Below, piece after piece: positions 22,170 to 22,575 of a DNA stretch of 22,575 bases (position 1 is the stretch's first letter; each line of letters starts with the position of its first letter). The translations under genes were made by a program, and so were the position numbers. Under the pieces are notes generated by a model. It did no database searches and was not told the DNA's origin. It was given only the letters and a program-made list of their open reading frames with translations. Origin of the DNA: a virus; the IMG/VR virus record IMGVR_UViG_3300027872_000025, positions 1-22,575 of that record, one strand, 5' to 3'.

Positions 22170-22575
22170 CTATTCGATGCCGCCGCCGGTAGCCGGGGCG
22201 AGCTTTATCAGCATCACGAATCCGCGAGGATACACCGTCGGATCGACGTGTGCCGGGTCGAGGCTAGAGATTAGAATCGAGCAGAGGATCGTGCCGTGCG
22301 TCGGGTGCGGTTCGGCCTCGGGCTCGGTACTGAGATCGCCGTCGGTGCGACAGGCCCGCGCGCTGACAAAATAGGTCCCGGCCCGGTTCGGCGTCCAGCC
22401 GATCTGCCGCTCGATCTCGGCGAGTTCGGCCTTCATCACCGGGAAGGCCACCGCCTTGGGCGGGAACTCCGACACGGTGATCTCGGTGAACAGATCCATC
22501 GTATCGACGTCGCTTTGTACCAGCGACCATTTGATCAGGCGCTCGTCGCCGGTGACCGCATACAGGAAGGCCTGA
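22170..22575 (-). CDS. FN3/Ig-like virion protein, 5' end cut by window edge
   Basis: The frame is open to the right edge without a start (135 codons visible). An internal ATG at 22499 exists, but coding-like sequence continues above it (AFLYAVTGDERLIKWSLV), so the true start is likely outside. Visible features are a helical part (VMKAELAEIERQIGW) then GTYFVSARACRTDGDLSTEP, which is like an FN3 strand pair, and SILISSLDPAHVDPTVYPRG, ending LIKLAPATGGGIE. It shares the GTY/GTF..., DG..S and APATGG elements with the next gene. Function in the virion is likely but inferred. Confidence 0.6.
   Translation of the reverse strand, partial: QAFLYAVTGDERLIKWSLVQSDVDTMDLFTEITVSEFPPKAVAFPVMKAELAEIERQIGWTPNRAGTYFVSARACRTDGDLSTEPEAEPHPTHGTILCSILISSLDPAHVDPTVYPRGFVMLIKLAPATGGGIE

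Overview
This window is a stretch of a high-GC (roughly 60-65% by eye) tailed double-stranded DNA phage genome or prophage. Every gene I can support lies on the minus strand, so transcription runs from position 22575 towards position 1. Recognisable parts are small and large terminase, a DUF4055-type portal, an SPP1 gp7/Mu F-like minor head protein, scaffold, HK97-fold-type major capsid protein, head-tail adaptors, a tail tube protein, a lambda G/GT-like pair of tail assembly chaperones and a tape measure protein. There is no tail sheath, so this is a siphovirus-like (long, non-contractile tail) virion. I see no tRNA, integrase, repressor, replication gene or endolysin, so lifestyle and host cannot be settled. 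Canonical AGGAGG-like ribosome binding sites and high GC fit a proteobacterial host, but that is only an inference.

Layout in transcription order. (1) 22575-21837: two small proteins with fibronectin-III/Ig-like features, the first cut by the window edge. (2) 21906-21527: two or three tiny single-membrane-segment ORFs. (3) 21530-21069: a RusA-type Holliday junction resolvase. (4) 20940-19690: a ParB-domain/DNA methyltransferase fusion that overlaps the small terminase start. (5) 19700-14812: TerS, TerL, portal and minor head protein, chained by overlapping stop/start codons. (6) 14737-12776: scaffold and major capsid, with a candidate promoter ahead of the scaffold. (7) 12697-7851: seven accessory genes between capsid and connector, mostly unrecognised, ending in a 669-residue protein built from a globular head plus about twenty 20-residue repeats. 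(8) 7841-5647: a BppU-like protein, head-tail adaptors and the tail terminator. (9) 5624-1: tail tube, G/GT chaperones, tape measure, and a distal tail protein running off the left edge.

How it works together: TerS/TerL pump DNA through the portal into a scaffolded shell, the adaptors seal it, and G/GT load the tape measure so that the tube polymerises to a set length. RusA plausibly trims branched DNA before packaging, and the methyltransferase modifies the DNA just before it is packaged. The tail chaperone pair is expressed through a clear -1 programmed frameshift (GGGAAAC followed by an 8-bp hairpin). The most unusual parts are the 20-residue repeat protein and the accessory cluster around it, the run of tiny membrane ORFs, and the ParB-methyltransferase next to the terminase.

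The genes are densely packed. The longest gap is 125 bases (20944-21068) and no gene-free stretch exceeds 300 bases.
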